From NCBI GenBank assembly GCA_002170535.1, contig NHDW01000009.1, positions 7,021-71,020 of the forward strand: a DNA stretch of 64,000 bases. The letters run 5' to 3'. Both the position numbers and the translations under genes were made by a program. The notes beneath the pieces are model-generated. The model saw only the letters and a list, made by a program, of their open reading frames with translations, was not told where the DNA came from and did no database searches. The stretch comes from Methylococcaceae bacterium TMED69. GTDB lineage: Bacteria; Pseudomonadota; Gammaproteobacteria; Ga0077536. Every line of letters starts with the position of its first letter. The stretch's first letter is position 1. Below, piece by piece: positions 28,339-40,464 of this stretch.

Positions 28339-29937
28339 TTAACCACCCTCTCTCTCTCTTAACTCAATTCTTCGTATTTTGCCACTTACCGTTTTTGGAA
28401 GGGATTTAACAAATTCTATTTTCCTTGGATACTTGTATGGGGCAGTGATCGTTTTCACATGCTCTTGAAGGATCTTCTTCATCTCTTCATTTGGAGTATA
28501 TTCGTCTCCTAAGATTACAAACGCCTTAACAACCGCGCCTCTCGTTTCATCTGGACTGCTTACCACGGCCGATTCAATTACTGCAGGATGTTTGAGCAAT
28601 GCGCTCTCCACTTCAAAAGGACCAATTCGATAACCAGCTGACAAAATAACATCATCAGCCCGACTGACAAACCAGAAAAAACCGTCTTCGTCCACCATCC
28701 CTCGATCACCAGTAATATACCATTCCTTAACAAAACACCGTGCATATCTGTCTCTATCTTTGTAGTAATCGACAAAAAGACCCGGAGCGCCTGTTGAAGG
28801 ATTCTTAATAGCAATATCACCTTCTTCATTAAAACCTAACTTTTCCCCGTCGCCCCCAATTATAGCCATCTCAAAATCTGGCATGGGTTTCCCCATCGAG
28901 CCAAGACGAATCTCACCATGAGGTAAGTTACCGCATATCAAAACTGTTTCGGTTTGCCCGTAGCCATCTCTAATCGTCAACCCAGTAGATTCTTTCCAGC
29001 TTTCTATAACTTCAGGATTTAATGGTTCACCCGCACCCACACAATGACGCAAATGCCGTGAACTAAAATCAGTTAGATCTTGTTGAATCAGCATTCGATA
29101 AACAGTCGGCGCACCACACATAGTAGAAATAGGGTACCTCTTTAATGTTTTTATCGTTTCTTCTGGTGTAAAAACAGGATTGTTTGAAATGAACAAGGCA
29201 GCGCCTTGGTTCCAGGGACCAAAGTAACTCGAATAAGCTGCCTTCGCCCAACCATTATCACTTATATTCCAATGTAGATCTTCTGGTCTCAAGTCAAGCC
29301 AATATTTCCCAGTAATTTGGTGGGCGTAACCATAACCGTGATTATGAATCGTCATTTTAGGATAACCAGTCGTCCCCGACGTAAAATAGCACAATGCTCT
29401 GTCGGAATATTTTGTCTTACGTTTTTGGAACAATGGATCTTCCTGAGCGATTATTGAATCATAGTGTTGCCATTTCTTTTTTTTGCTGCCAATCTTTATT
29501 TTTATTTTTAGCGTTGGGCACTCCTCAGCTACCTGATCTACTTTTTGCGCATTTTCATCATCAGTAACAATACATGTTGCCCCGGCCGCTTTGACTCGAT
29601 AAGCGATGTCTTCTTTTGATAATTGAGTAGTCCCCGGTGAACAAACAGCACCCATACGCAGACAAGCTGTCAGAACTATCCACCATTGGATTTCTCTTCC
29701 CATGATCAAAAGAACAATATCGTCCTTTTTGCACCCCAGTTTAGCTAGAGCATTTGCAAACTGTTGAGATTGTTGTGAAATATCTTTAAAAGTTAATTTG
29801 ATTTCTTTATAGCCATCTGTCCATAACATCGCAACCTTATTTTTTTCTTCGCTCGCCCATAAATCTATTACGTCCGTTGCAAAATTATAATATAAGGAAG
29901 GTGGCCATTTTAATTTTTCAAATGTATTTCCGCTCAT
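28339..29937 (-). CDS. AMP-dependent acyl-CoA synthetase (medium-chain/MACS-like)
   Basis: 532 aa; YFTSGTTGYPKMTIH, DGYGQTETVLICGN, YPRKIEFVKSLPKTVSGKIRRIELR. Confidence 0.93.
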   Translation of the reverse strand: MSGNTFEKLKWPPSLYYNFATDVIDLWASEEKNKVAMLWTDGYKEIKLTFKDISQQSQQFANALAKLGCKKDDIVLLIMGREIQWWIVLTACLRMGAVCSPGTTQLSKEDIAYRVKAAGATCIVTDDENAQKVDQVAEECPTLKIKIKIGSKKKKWQHYDSIIAQEDPLFQKRKTKYSDRALCYFTSGTTGYPKMTIHNHGYGYAHQITGKYWLDLRPEDLHWNISDNGWAKAAYSSYFGPWNQGAALFISNNPVFTPEETIKTLKRYPISTMCGAPTVYRMLIQQDLTDFSSRHLRHCVGAGEPLNPEVIESWKESTGLTIRDGYGQTETVLICGNLPHGEIRLGSMGKPMPDFEMAIIGGDGEKLGFNEEGDIAIKNPSTGAPGLFVDYYKDRDRYARCFVKEWYITGDRGMVDEDGFFWFVSRADDVILSAGYRIGPFEVESALLKHPAVIESAVVSSPDETRGAVVKAFVILGDEYTPNEEMKKILQEHVKTITAPYKYPRKIEFVKSLPKTVSGKIRRIELREREGG

Positions 29938-29949
29938 TTCGGGCTCCTA

Positions 29950-31749
29950 TTAAAACCAATCCCTTTCCATCTCCACAAAAGAGGAATCAAATCGCGCAAT
30001 AAACTCTAATCTCTCTCTTGCTTTTGGCAAATCGTGATTAAAATAAAATTTAATCGTACTTTTCTTTCCCAAGTAAAACGAATTCGTATCTTCCTCTCTC
30101 AACTTCTCAAAAACTACAATACCTTGTTTAAGCCACATCCAGCCTATCAAAATTAGCCCAAAAGCATCCAAAAAAATACCTGCGCTCGATAACGCCAAGT
30201 AGTCGCTTGAGCTTTTTCTTTTAAGTTTTATTGACTCAACTACCGACTCTAATTGCCTAATTGATGCTTCAAGTTCGTCTCCAAAAATTTTGAGATCCTT
30301 ATCCTCTTTTGCTTTAAAAATAGTTTCCCTAATCAAAGTTAGAAGATAAATAAAAGATCTTCCTTGATTAATAAAAAGCTTTCTGCCGATCAGATCTAAA
30401 GCCTGTATCCCATGGGTGCCTTCGTGTATGGGGTTTAATCTATTATCTCTATAGAATCGCTCTAGTGGGAAATCTCTCGTATAACCGTATCCGCCCAGCA
30501 CCTGAATTGCATGCTTATTAGCCTCAAGACAATATTCCGAAGGCCAAGACTTCGCCACAGGGGTAAGAAGCTCCAACAACAAATTTATTTCCTCCTTAGA
30601 AGAGACATCGGTTTCTACTAAATACCTATCGTATAAAAAGGCACAATATAGTGTTAGGGCAAGACTGCCTTCAACAGCAAGCTTTTGCATCATTAATAAT
30701 CTTTTTATATCTGGATGCTCGATTATACTTACTTGGTTTAATTCTGACTTTGGTGCACCAAGTCTGCGTCCTTGGATCCTATCCTTGGCATAAGACAAAG
30801 AATGCAAGTATCCAGTATAACCTAGGGCCGTTGCATGCATGCCAACACCAATTCGTGCTTCATTCATCATGTGAAACATATACAACAAACCTTGATTTGG
30901 TTCACCTATCAAATAGCCGTAACAATCAGAATTTTCACCGTAATTTAAAACAGTATTTGTTGTCCCATGCCAACCCATTTTATGATTAAGACCCACTACT
31001 TGGATATCATTTTTTTTCGAAAAATTACCTTTATGATCCTCTCGATATTTTGGAACTAAAAATAAAGATATACCAGCGATTCCAGACGGAGCACCTTCAA
31101 GTCTAGCAAGGACCATATGAACTATATTATCAGACAAATCATGCTCACCACCGGAGATCCACATTTTGGTTCCGCTAATTAAGTAATGTTCAGATTTTGT
31201 TGGTTTAGCAAGAACTTTAATATCAGCTAGAGAGGAGCCAGCTTGAGGTTCAGAAAGATTCATAGTTCCAAAAAATCGACCCTCTATCATGGGGCCTAAA
31301 AATCTATTCTTTAAACTGTCTGTTCCATACTTAGCGAGAAGATTAGCAGCAGCCGTAGTTAAAAAACTATAAGCGATGGCACTAACGTTGGCAGCTGCAA
31401 GAAAAGCACCAGCCGCTTGAGCAATAACAAATGGAAGCTGCATTCCTCCAAATGCCATGTCCGCTGACATTTTTGTAAAACCGAGCTCTTTGTATTCATC
31501 TAAGGTATTTTTTAATTCTGGAATTGTTACGACTTTATTATCCTTAAGATAAGGCTCGTTCTGATCAAGAGGTCTGGCTAATGGATAAAATTTTTGCTCA
31601 GCGAAATCCTTCGCTAACTCTATAACCGCCTTAAATGTTTCACGATCATGATGCGAATATCGTTCATTTTTCACTAACTCTTGCACACAGAAAACTTCAT
31701 AAAGAAGAAACTCAACATCTCTTGTTTTTAATTGTAACTCGTCTTTCAT
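29950..31749 (-). CDS. Acyl-CoA dehydrogenase, long (about 600 aa) DmdC-like subfamily
   Basis: MNLSEPQAGSSLADI, QVLGGYGYTRDFPLERFYRDNRLNPIHEGTHGIQALDLIGRK. Confidence 0.88.
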   Translation of the reverse strand: MKDELQLKTRDVEFLLYEVFCVQELVKNERYSHHDRETFKAVIELAKDFAEQKFYPLARPLDQNEPYLKDNKVVTIPELKNTLDEYKELGFTKMSADMAFGGMQLPFVIAQAAGAFLAAANVSAIAYSFLTTAAANLLAKYGTDSLKNRFLGPMIEGRFFGTMNLSEPQAGSSLADIKVLAKPTKSEHYLISGTKMWISGGEHDLSDNIVHMVLARLEGAPSGIAGISLFLVPKYREDHKGNFSKKNDIQVVGLNHKMGWHGTTNTVLNYGENSDCYGYLIGEPNQGLLYMFHMMNEARIGVGMHATALGYTGYLHSLSYAKDRIQGRRLGAPKSELNQVSIIEHPDIKRLLMMQKLAVEGSLALTLYCAFLYDRYLVETDVSSKEEINLLLELLTPVAKSWPSEYCLEANKHAIQVLGGYGYTRDFPLERFYRDNRLNPIHEGTHGIQALDLIGRKLFINQGRSFIYLLTLIRETIFKAKEDKDLKIFGDELEASIRQLESVVESIKLKRKSSSDYLALSSAGIFLDAFGLILIGWMWLKQGIVVFEKLREEDTNSFYLGKKSTIKFYFNHDLPKARERLEFIARFDSSFVEMERDWF

Positions 31750-31772
31750 GTGTTTTATCGCAACTTATTTTT

Positions 31773-32237
31773 TCATTCATCTAATTTTTTAATTTGGAAC
31801 CTTTCCAAGTTGTATCGAGGCTCAGCCGTTGCCACCGATTCAATTAAATTTACTCCAGCTTCTAATAGTGAAAGATGTGAAATATCAAAATTTACAGGCT
31901 CATCTACTTTTGGTTCGATTAAAAGTGCTCCAGCCTCGGCAAGTTTTGCGTCAATGGCTTTTATTGCTTCATGATGTGCCATAGAAGCAGGTTCCTCATC
32001 GATTTTTTCCTGGCTAGCTATTGTTACACTAGCACCTCTCTCCGCCATAGCGGCCTCATACTTTTGGGCTTGCTCTAGAGTAAGGTCTTTTTTTAATACA
32101 ACACTAGAATCAACAAATATTTTTTTTCTCAACCCTACTGGATCAACCTTAAACAGTTGACCTAATCCTACAGCTACTTGTTCTATTGTCCAACCATCTT
32201 TTAACTCGCCTGAAAATACGATATTAAACTTTTCCAT
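31773..32237 (-). CDS. Small protein with an N-terminal 'FSGEL..G...EQVAVGLGQLFKV' domain
   Basis: 154 aa; N-terminal pattern resembles the domain found at the N-terminus of some DUF805-type membrane proteins; C-terminal half has no recognised domain. Confidence 0.6.
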   Translation of the reverse strand: MEKFNIVFSGELKDGWTIEQVAVGLGQLFKVDPVGLRKKIFVDSSVVLKKDLTLEQAQKYEAAMAERGASVTIASQEKIDEEPASMAHHEAIKAIDAKLAEAGALLIEPKVDEPVNFDISHLSLLEAGVNLIESVATAEPRYNLERFQIKKLDE

Positions 32238-32288
32238 ATATTGTATCCCTCAAAAAACGATTACAAATGTCGTATCGTTATTGTATCG

Positions 32289-33326
32289 TTAGTCGCTATT
32301 CACTGCTAATACATTATTAATTTTTGCTGGTAGATCAATAAAAAGACTAGATAAATACTCGCTATCAAGGGAACAATATAATGAGCAGCGGTCCAAAATG
32401 CCCAAATATCTTTCGACGATCCGTTTGGCGATATTTTCAGGATTGTCGATGATTGCAATCTGCTCTAATAGTGCATCAGGAATAAGGTTTCCCATTTTTT
32501 CCATTTCACCTCGTTTAAGAGAAATATTAAGTTTTTTCCCTAACTCATGATAACCATGATATGAGAATAAGCTAGCATAATTGGGTGTTGAGCCGTAAAA
32601 AGCGATTTGCTGGCGGACGATCTCCTCCATCTTAGTTCTGTCCTGATTGGTCGCCCCCGTTATAACAAAAATAGGAGCATACAATTCGAAATATCTAAGC
32701 GGATTTTCCGAAACATTTAAACCTTTCTTGATATTTGGAAGAACCATATCTTTAAGAAACCCTGCCGTGTGCATTGGATGCACGTGAAATCCGTCTGCAA
32801 CCCTACCGGCCACCTCGCACATAAGAGGATTTACCCCTGCTAGATAAATAGGGATATGAGAACATCGATTTGGCCCAGGGTTAAAAAAATCAGTCAATAA
32901 ACTGAATTTATAAAATTCCCCATTAAAATTTGGTGGGCTGCCATTCTGAAAACTGTCCCATATGGCTCTTAAGCAATTTACATATTCTTCTATCTTGGCT
33001 GCCGGTTTTTCGAATTTCGTTGAGTATCGTCTCTCAACATGCGCTTTGACCTGTGTACCTAACCCAAGTTTAAATCGGCCTTCGGATAACCGCTGTAGAT
33101 CCCAAGAAGTCTGTGCTAACGCAAACGGGGAGCGAGCAAATGCGACTGTAATATTTGTACCCAAATCCACTGACCGTGCTGCATCAAGAGCAAGGGATAA
33201 CGGCAGAAATGGATCATTTTGCGCCTCAAAAGTCCACAACCCATTGTAACCTAACCCTTCTAATTGACGGGCTTTATCTTGGATTTTTGAAGGACTAGCG
33301 GATTTTAATAAAGCATCAATTTTCAT
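32289..33326 (-). CDS. LLM class flavin-dependent oxidoreductase, TIGR03617-like
   Basis: 345 aa; GYNGLWTFEAQNDPFLPL, GRFKLGLGTQVKAHVERRYSTKF; paralogous to 22733..23770. Confidence 0.9.
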   Translation of the reverse strand: MKIDALLKSASPSKIQDKARQLEGLGYNGLWTFEAQNDPFLPLSLALDAARSVDLGTNITVAFARSPFALAQTSWDLQRLSEGRFKLGLGTQVKAHVERRYSTKFEKPAAKIEEYVNCLRAIWDSFQNGSPPNFNGEFYKFSLLTDFFNPGPNRCSHIPIYLAGVNPLMCEVAGRVADGFHVHPMHTAGFLKDMVLPNIKKGLNVSENPLRYFELYAPIFVITGATNQDRTKMEEIVRQQIAFYGSTPNYASLFSYHGYHELGKKLNISLKRGEMEKMGNLIPDALLEQIAIIDNPENIAKRIVERYLGILDRCSLYCSLDSEYLSSLFIDLPAKINNVLAVNSD

Positions 33327-33354
33327 ATTTTTTACTTTGTAACTTAATCAATAT

Positions 33355-34005
33355 CTAACTTTCGAATGCTTCTGGAAAAATATTTCTGAGCTCATTAATC
33401 AACTGATCTTTACTCAGAACTTTGATTGTTCTAACCCCTAGGTTTCTGGCGGGCTTTAAATTAATTCCCAAATCATCGAAATAAACTATCTCGCTTGGAC
33501 TCAATCCTATTTTTTTTATTGCTAACTGGTAGATTCTAGCGTCGGGTTTTCGAATCCCAAGCTTGCTGGATTCCAATACATGATCGAAACATTTCATTAC
33601 ACTTTTTAATTTAACATGGTAGTCATCACGGTATAATTCGATTGATAAAGATGGCTTATTTATGTTGTTAGTCAGACATAATTGAAAAACGCCAATAGCT
33701 TTTAACTTCTGAATAATCAAAACCACCTCATCACGGATATCACAATTTATTAAAGGTAATACATCAGCCCCCCTGATTGGCTGCCCCAAGTTTCTTGATT
33801 CCTCCAAGAACATATCATCGAACACAACATTATCGATTTCTCCTTTTTCCAATAGAGCCCAAGCGTTACAATCCGAATTTTGCGAATTAACCGTTCTAAT
33901 AAATCCTTCGGGAAGGTTTTGACGAATTTCAAACTCCTTAAAGTTATCAAAAGGAGACTTTGTTACAACTCCCCCAAAATCCCATATTATGGCCCTTTTG
34001 TTCAT
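33355..34005 (-). CDS. HAD-superfamily hydrolase
   Basis: IIWDFGGVV, LTNNINK, KPDARIYQLA, VYFDDLGINLKPAR. Confidence 0.88.
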   Translation of the reverse strand: MNKRAIIWDFGGVVTKSPFDNFKEFEIRQNLPEGFIRTVNSQNSDCNAWALLEKGEIDNVVFDDMFLEESRNLGQPIRGADVLPLINCDIRDEVVLIIQKLKAIGVFQLCLTNNINKPSLSIELYRDDYHVKLKSVMKCFDHVLESSKLGIRKPDARIYQLAIKKIGLSPSEIVYFDDLGINLKPARNLGVRTIKVLSKDQLINELRNIFPEAFES

Positions 34006-34116
34006 ACCTTAGCTATCACTCCTTATTTTTTAATCTTATAATTATTGGATGTTAAATTTTATCCAGTGTAGAGTAGGAATGGCGTTTATTGCAAACTCAT
34101 TATAGAACCATAATAT

Positions 34117-35277
34117 ATGTTCAGAAACCTAGACAATTGTAGAAACATTAAAGACTTTCAGCTTCTGGCCAAAAAACGATTACCAAGAGCTATTTTCCAC
34201 TACATAGATGGTGCCGCTGAAGATGAAACCACGTATCGTAGAAATACTCTCGCTTTTGAGGAAGTTGATCTCGTGCCAAATGTGCTACAAGATGTCTCAA
34301 ATATCGATATATCCACAACTGTTATGGGTCAAAAGCTTGGAATGCCACTGTTCTGCTCTCCGACAGCCTTACAAAGACTGTTTCATTTTCAGGGAGAAGA
34401 AGCTGTTGCTAAAGCAGCAAGTAATTTCAACACTATGTTTGGGGTTTCGTCTTTAACTACAACTACTCTAGATAAAATAAAATCTCTACCCGATTGCCCC
34501 AAAATTTTCCAATTTTATTACCATAAAGATAAAGGACTTAATCGAGCGATGATTGAATCTGCAAAAGAGGCCAATTTTGACGTTCTTGCCTTGACAGTAG
34601 ACACCATTACTGGCGGTAATCGCGAGAGGGATCTCAAAACCGGTTTCACCTCACCCCCGCGATTAACACCGAAAACATTATTAAGCTTTCTTACTCACCC
34701 AAATTGGACTATTAACTATTTAACACATGAGAAATTCAGGCTTCCACTTATGGAAAACTTTGTAAAAGAGGGTTCTAAAATATCAATTACCGTAGGAGAA
34801 TATTTTTCAACAATGCTTGACCAATCATTAAACTGGGATAAAGCATTAGAGCTACGCGAACTGTGGGGCGGACACTTTTGTTTGAAAGGAATTATGAGTC
34901 CCAGAGACGCAAAAAATGCGGTCTCAATTGGAGCTTCTGGCATCATGGTATCGAATCACGGAGGACGACAATTAGATGGAGCCCGCTCTCCGTTCGACCA
35001 AATAAGTGAGATTGCCAATGCGGTAGGTGATGATCTCGACGTAATTTTAGATGGTGGTATTCGACGGGGAAGCCACGTCTTAAAAGCTTTGGCATCTGGA
35101 GCAAAAGCTTGCTCTGGAGGAAGAATGTATCTTTATGCTCTAGCAGCTGGAGGACAAAAAGGCGTACAAAAAGCTTTGGGTATCATGCGCGAAGAAATAA
35201 TTCGCGATATGAAATTGATGGGAGTTTCCTCGATCAATGAAATAAATGGCTCAATGCTCCGAAGAAGAATTAATTGA
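34117..35277 (+). CDS. FMN-dependent alpha-hydroxy-acid oxidizing protein (L-lactate dehydrogenase-like)
   Basis: 386 aa; FHYIDGAAEDETTYRRN, VSNHGGRQLDG, DGGIRRGSHVLKALASGAKA. Confidence 0.93.
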   Translation: MFRNLDNCRNIKDFQLLAKKRLPRAIFHYIDGAAEDETTYRRNTLAFEEVDLVPNVLQDVSNIDISTTVMGQKLGMPLFCSPTALQRLFHFQGEEAVAKAASNFNTMFGVSSLTTTTLDKIKSLPDCPKIFQFYYHKDKGLNRAMIESAKEANFDVLALTVDTITGGNRERDLKTGFTSPPRLTPKTLLSFLTHPNWTINYLTHEKFRLPLMENFVKEGSKISITVGEYFSTMLDQSLNWDKALELRELWGGHFCLKGIMSPRDAKNAVSIGASGIMVSNHGGRQLDGARSPFDQISEIANAVGDDLDVILDGGIRRGSHVLKALASGAKACSGGRMYLYALAAGGQKGVQKALGIMREEIIRDMKLMGVSSINEINGSMLRRRIN

Positions 35278-35280
35278 TAA

Positions 35281-37192
<1,912 letters not shown>

Positions 37193-38380
37193 CTACTTCA
37201 TTTCTTTTAAAGCCCAACAGCCGCTTTCCATTTGAACTATGATACCTTGCACGGGATGTTCAAAATTCTCACCAGGCAATTGATGAATCACAACATAACC
37301 GTCTTTCCTTAATTGATTCACAAGTTTATGCAATTCATCGCTGTGCACTGAAGGAGCCAGAGCAATCTTTTCTCGTGAGCGGCCCACATTTAGTTTAGAA
37401 ATCCTTGACAGAGATTTTAAATCGGCGCTAAACCCAGTTCCAGGTCGGATGGTTCGGTCTCGAGGAGACATATAGTCATAGCGACCTCCCCAACAGAGTG
37501 GTCTTCCGAGACCCTCTATGTGGACTATAAAACTTGTAGAAGAATGATATTTATATCCTCTCAACTCCGAAAGGTCAATTTTGATATCCATCATCGGATT
37601 TGTTATCAGGAGTGACTCTGCAACATACTTAAGCCTAAGAATCCCTTCGAGCAAGCATGGCGACCCTCTAAATATCTTTTCCGCTTCAAGTAAAACGTCT
37701 AAGGACCCATTTAATTCTAGTAAGGCTTCAAATTTTGAACAAAATGACGGGGCAACTTTCCAGCTTGTTAACCTATGCTGCAAATCGGTTAAATCCCTTC
37801 TAAGTAATGCGTCTAAAATATCGTTTTCAGCTAATTCATCAACCAAAGCATCACGGCAGAGTCTTCTGAAAAGACCCATATCACTTAGCTCAATTACAGG
37901 ATCATCTATTCTTAAAACTTTGAGGAGATCATATAAAAGGTTTATTATCTGAACATCACCGGCCGGGCCTTCGTAACCAAAAAGCTCCGCACCTAATTGT
38001 ATAGGATTTCTAGAGCCTGGATAACGACTGGAATTGGCTTTCAGCACCGGTCCTACATAGCATAACCTGCTAATTTGCTGGTTAGTCATGAAAGATTCTA
38101 TTCTCGCTATTTGTGGAGTGATATCAGCTGGTATACCTACTGTTCTACCGGTTGACTGGTCCACCATTTTCATAGTGTTCAAATTAAGTTCCGGGTCCAT
38201 TCCCTGTAAAAGCGAATCTAGGTACTCTAAAATAGGTGGGTAAACTAATTTGTAACCCCAATTTTTCATGTGCGCAATCGCGTGAAATCTACAAACTTCG
38301 AGTTTGTCTGCCTCGGCAGGGAGAAGATCGTCTATCCCCTCTGGTAAAGTCCATATAGATTGGCTCTTCGTTATTGACAT
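37193..38380 (-). CDS. hisZ: ATP phosphoribosyltransferase regulatory subunit
   Basis: HisRS-like; WTLPEGIDDLLPAEADKLE; conserved position between hflC and purA. Confidence 0.9.
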   Translation of the reverse strand: MSITKSQSIWTLPEGIDDLLPAEADKLEVCRFHAIAHMKNWGYKLVYPPILEYLDSLLQGMDPELNLNTMKMVDQSTGRTVGIPADITPQIARIESFMTNQQISRLCYVGPVLKANSSRYPGSRNPIQLGAELFGYEGPAGDVQIINLLYDLLKVLRIDDPVIELSDMGLFRRLCRDALVDELAENDILDALLRRDLTDLQHRLTSWKVAPSFCSKFEALLELNGSLDVLLEAEKIFRGSPCLLEGILRLKYVAESLLITNPMMDIKIDLSELRGYKYHSSTSFIVHIEGLGRPLCWGGRYDYMSPRDRTIRPGTGFSADLKSLSRISKLNVGRSREKIALAPSVHSDELHKLVNQLRKDGYVVIHQLPGENFEHPVQGIIVQMESGCWALKEMK

Positions 38381-38401
38381 TACTTTGTTTTGCTAGCCCA
38401 A

Positions 38402-39268
38402 CTACTTTACCTGACCATCTGGATTGCCAAAGAATTTAAAAAAGTCGGAATCTGGCTTTAATAATAGAACATCATTATTATTGCCAAAACTCGCCTTATA
38501 AGCATTCAAGCTTCTATAAAAATCATAGAATTCCGAATTTTTGTTGTAGGCTTTAGCATAAATTTCCGACGACTTCGCGTCTCCCGCTCCTCTCATTTCT
38601 TCAGCATCCTTATAGGCCGCCGCTGAAATAACAATGCGTTGCCGATCTGCATCAGCCGTAATTGTAATTGCCTCTTTTTCTCCCCTAGCCCTAAACTCTC
38701 TAGCAACTCTAGCTCGTTCTGACCTCATCCTTTCGTAGACGTTAGCACTAACCTCAACCGGTAGATCGATTTTTTTTAGTCTTAGATCAAGAATCTCCAT
38801 TCCGAGATCTGCCGCTCTCTCATTTGCTGTCCTAGTAACAACTTCCATGATTTTACCGCGCTCACCGCTTACGACTTCCTGCACTGTTCTTTTACCAAAT
38901 TCACTTCTTAAACTATCGTTTATTTTTTGATAAACTAAAAGTCCGGCTCTTCGAATGTCCCCATCTGTGGACTTAAAGAACTGTTCAACGTTTTGGATCC
39001 GCCACCTAGCAAAAGAATCCACGATGACGTCTTTTTTCTCTCCAGTAAGAAAGCGTTGCGGCTCAGCATCGAGTGTCTGTAACCGCTTATCAAATTTTTT
39101 GACATTCTGTACTCCAGGTATTAAAAAATGCAAACCAGGCTTAAAATCAGAACGTTCAATCTTACCGATCTGAAAAAGAATAGCTGATTGATATTCATAA
39201 ACTCTGAAAGTCACGAGGTATAAAATTCCAACTATTATGGCAAATGTTAATGATATTTTTGTGACCAT
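38402..39268 (-). CDS. hflC: Protease modulator HflC
   Basis: SPFH domain; FRVYEYQSAILFQIGKI, MRSERARVAREFRARGEKEA. Confidence 0.95.
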   Translation of the reverse strand: MVTKISLTFAIIVGILYLVTFRVYEYQSAILFQIGKIERSDFKPGLHFLIPGVQNVKKFDKRLQTLDAEPQRFLTGEKKDVIVDSFARWRIQNVEQFFKSTDGDIRRAGLLVYQKINDSLRSEFGKRTVQEVVSGERGKIMEVVTRTANERAADLGMEILDLRLKKIDLPVEVSANVYERMRSERARVAREFRARGEKEAITITADADRQRIVISAAAYKDAEEMRGAGDAKSSEIYAKAYNKNSEFYDFYRSLNAYKASFGNNNDVLLLKPDSDFFKFFGNPDGQVK

Positions 39269-39294
39269 TTATTTTCTCTTTTTGATTCAAATTA

Positions 39295-40434
39295 TTATCT
39301 TGTTGCTCTATCTCTATCCCAGCGCTGACCATCAACCGAATCGTCCCTTTGATTTAAGTTGCTGATATCGCTTCCGTCTCTGTCTGACCCTCTTTGTCTT
39401 GCCCCTGACCCACCGCGCTCTACTAGCTTATCTATTGGGAGATACATTAAGCTAGAGCCACTTTCATTATCCAATATTACTTTGTTCGTTTTCGACAAAA
39501 CTGACTCAATTGCTTCGATGTATAATCTTTTTCTAGTTACCTCAGGTGCCTTACTATATTCTTTGTAAAGTTGATCGAATCGACTCGCCTCACCTTCCGC
39601 CTGAGCAATGACTTTATCCCGATAACCTTCAGCTTCGAGCCTAATTCTTGCAGCTTCACCAGCTGCTTTTTCAACTACTTCGTTTCTGTAGGCTTCAGCT
39701 TCGTTAATTTTTCTTTGCTCATCTTCCCTCGCCTTTATCGCATCGTCAAAAGCGGCCTTAACTGCTTCTGGCGGTTTCGCTGGTTGCATATTTACACTGG
39801 TGACCTCAACACCTGATTCATAGACGTCCAGAATATCTTGGATAAGCGCCATCGCATCTGTGGCAATTTGCGCCCTCCCCTCTGTAATAACGTAAGTCAG
39901 AGTGCTCTGGCCTATTATATCTCTGATGGCTGACTCCGTGACTCGCCGTACAGAGACATCTGGGTCTGCGATCTTAAACAGATAATCGGTTGCCTCTTTA
40001 ATTCGATATTGCACAGCTAGCTCAACTTCCACAATATTCTCGTCCCCTGTTAACATCGACGATTGAGACGTTATAGTTTGAATACGTTCTACGTTTACTT
40101 TAATTACTTCTTCCACAGGCCTTGGTAATCTAACGTGAGGGCCTGGTTGCAAAGAAGTAACATATTTCCCAAACCTCATTACTACCCCTCTTTCTGCTGG
40201 ATCTATTCGATAAACCATCTCATATCCGAGCAACAAAACAAATAATATCCCCGCTATTAGTAATATTGGGCCTTTTGGCTCATCACCGCTTTTTTTAGAG
40301 CCGCTCCCGCCGCCGAAAATTTTCCCGAAGCCTTCTTGCATTTTTTTTACCACCTCGTCCAAGTCAGGTGGTCCTTGATTTCCGGGCCTGTTACCCCAAG
40401 GATCTTTTTCTTTATTATCTGGATTCCATGACAT
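39295..40434 (-). CDS. hflK: FtsH protease activity modulator HflK
   Basis: SPFH domain; PWGNRPGNQGPPDLDEVVK, GRAQIATDAMALIQDILD. Confidence 0.95.
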   Translation of the reverse strand: MSWNPDNKEKDPWGNRPGNQGPPDLDEVVKKMQEGFGKIFGGGSGSKKSGDEPKGPILLIAGILFVLLLGYEMVYRIDPAERGVVMRFGKYVTSLQPGPHVRLPRPVEEVIKVNVERIQTITSQSSMLTGDENIVEVELAVQYRIKEATDYLFKIADPDVSVRRVTESAIRDIIGQSTLTYVITEGRAQIATDAMALIQDILDVYESGVEVTSVNMQPAKPPEAVKAAFDDAIKAREDEQRKINEAEAYRNEVVEKAAGEAARIRLEAEGYRDKVIAQAEGEASRFDQLYKEYSKAPEVTRKRLYIEAIESVLSKTNKVILDNESGSSLMYLPIDKLVERGGSGARQRGSDRDGSDISNLNQRDDSVDGQRWDRDRATR

Positions 40435-40464
40435 CTTTATTTTCCCATTTTTATCTTATTTACT

